NCBI GenBank assembly: GCA_022072205.1 | Contig: JAJVID010000070.1 | Coordinates: forward strand, 1-53,469 | Direction: 5' to 3' | Origin: Acidobacteriota bacterium | GTDB taxonomy: Bacteria > Acidobacteriota > Blastocatellia > RBC074 | Length of the DNA: 53,469 nucleotides | Shown: piece after piece, positions 52,701 through 53,469 of the stretch | How positions within the stretch are numbered: the stretch's first letter is position 1 | How the letters are laid out: each line of letters opens with the position of its first letter | Made by a program: the position numbers and the translations under genes | The notes under the pieces: model-generated | What the model saw: the letters and a program-made list of their open reading frames with translations, nothing else | Databases searched by the model: none | What the model was told of the DNA's origin: nothing

Positions 52701-53469
52701 ATGTCAAAACTCGGTTTCGCGCTCAGCATTCTCGTTTTGCCTTTCGCGCTTCTTTCAATTCAAGCTCAACCCGCAGAAACGAAAACCGTAGCGGCCACCA
52801 TCTCCGGCCTCGTCACATTGAAAGGCGAACCGGCGCGCGGCGTGACCGTGACGTTGCAGCCGCAACGTTCCGACCCGTCCAATGCGCTCCGCGCCGGGAC
52901 CGATGAGCAGGGCAATTCCGATTCACTGGCGTCGCCGCCGGAAGTTATTCGATCTTCGCGCTCGCGCCGGGCTATATCGCGCCCGGAGATGGCGGTATGG
53001 GAAGGCGCGGTCGGGCGCTCAATGTCGCCGAGGGCGAGAAAGTCGAAAATCTCGAAATCGAAATCAAACGCGGCGGCGTGATCGCCGGGCGAGTCGCCGA
53101 TTCGCAAGGCCGACCGGCGAATGAAGAGACGATCAATCTCCATAGGCTCGACAGCAGGGGCAAGCCGCAAAACTTTTATTGGCTCTACAATATGAATTAT
53201 GAGATGTACCGGACGGATGATCGCGGAGTCTATCGCCTCTTCGGCCTGCCCGAAGGCCGCTATCTGGTCAGTGTCGGGCAGGAACGGGGGCCTGGATTGG
53301 CCAGGATTATCTCGGGTCGCCTGTTCTATTTCCGGTTTGTCTGACGGCGAATACATTGTCGCCGGCAGGAGCATTGGCGACGACGTTGGAATGGCTTCGG
53401 CGCCGCGCCTCAGATCGCTGAGAGGCGCTGATATTATCGGCGTCGAATTGAAGCTTCTGCCGCTAGGCT
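52701..53469 (+). pseudogene. Third carboxypeptidase-regulatory-like paralogue, frameshifted and internally deleted (3' end outside window)
   Basis: Begins with a good ribosome site (AGGAGGTG) and a signal peptide MSKLGFALSILVLPF. The frame reads TISGLVTLKGEPARGVTV to DEQGN, then a missing T near 52916 (GGCAATTCC where GGCAATTTCC would keep frame) shifts it. In the next frame the family pattern continues as FRFTGVAAGSYSIFALAPGY and VIAGRVADSQGRPANEET up to RYLVSVGQERG. Near 53310 the sequence jumps, again out of frame, to LSDGEYIVAGRS and GADIIGVELKLLPL, which in paralogue 2 lies about 85 residues further on. Two independent lesions argue against a single sequencing error, although the first could be one. 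Confidence 0.8.

Overview
The window looks like a chromosomal segment of an Acidobacteriota member, probably near the Blastocatellia. This rests on sequence character only. A secreted propeller protein carries the C-terminal domain typical of Solibacter-type proteins (TIGR03437), there are tandem secreted carboxypeptidase-regulatory-like proteins, the coding DNA is GC-rich, and many gaps hold hairpins built from short tandem words. No rRNA, tRNA or CRISPR array was seen.

Left part (1-17.7 kb): a non-ribosomal peptide locus, all on the plus strand. Two MacB/FtsX-type permeases (the first cut by the window edge) precede two NRPS genes with the layout C-A-T-C-A-T and dock-C-A-T-E. They are followed by an MFS exporter, an MbtH-like gene, two unrecognised small genes, a second nearly identical MbtH-like gene and a stand-alone type II thioesterase. 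Hand-read specificity pockets suggest Orn/Dab, then Asn, then a hydrophobic residue that is epimerised. No thioesterase domain is fused to the assembly line. Convergent to this lies a minus-strand operon ending in a Sfp-type phosphopantetheinyl transferase, which could activate the carrier domains. It is transcribed with alkA-like and ogt-like DNA alkylation-repair genes and a peptidoglycan-binding protein gene.

Middle part (22-33.7 kb): an HtrA protease, a CocE-type hydrolase, a Tat-exported Gfo/Idh/MocA oxidoreductase, a MetX-like secreted hydrolase, a zinc-free quinone oxidoreductase with a decayed copy of its own 5' end upstream, an OmpR/EnvZ-type two-component pair, and a zinc-ribbon AIM24 protein.

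The most unusual region (33.9-41.3 kb) encodes a caspase/gingipain-like protein, a 1306-residue CHAT-P-loop-HEAT protein and a large alpha/beta hydrolase, all in one direction. Between the first two sits a GxxExxY (PD-(D/E)XK-like) gene framed by a perfect 41-bp inverted repeat. I read this as a candidate conflict or regulated-proteolysis system interrupted by a small mobile element. Function is inferred, not shown.

Right part (41.3-53.5 kb): an FG-GAP-repeat gene remnant, a small secreted protein, a MOSC protein, MsrA, a four-gene Gld-like ABC module (ATPase, permease, GldG-like, DUF4340), and three tandem secreted regulatory-like-domain proteins. The last of these is frameshifted and deleted and runs off the window. 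Throughout, gaps contain palindromes of different sequence but the same design; two related heptamer arrays lie inside the NRPS adenylation domains.
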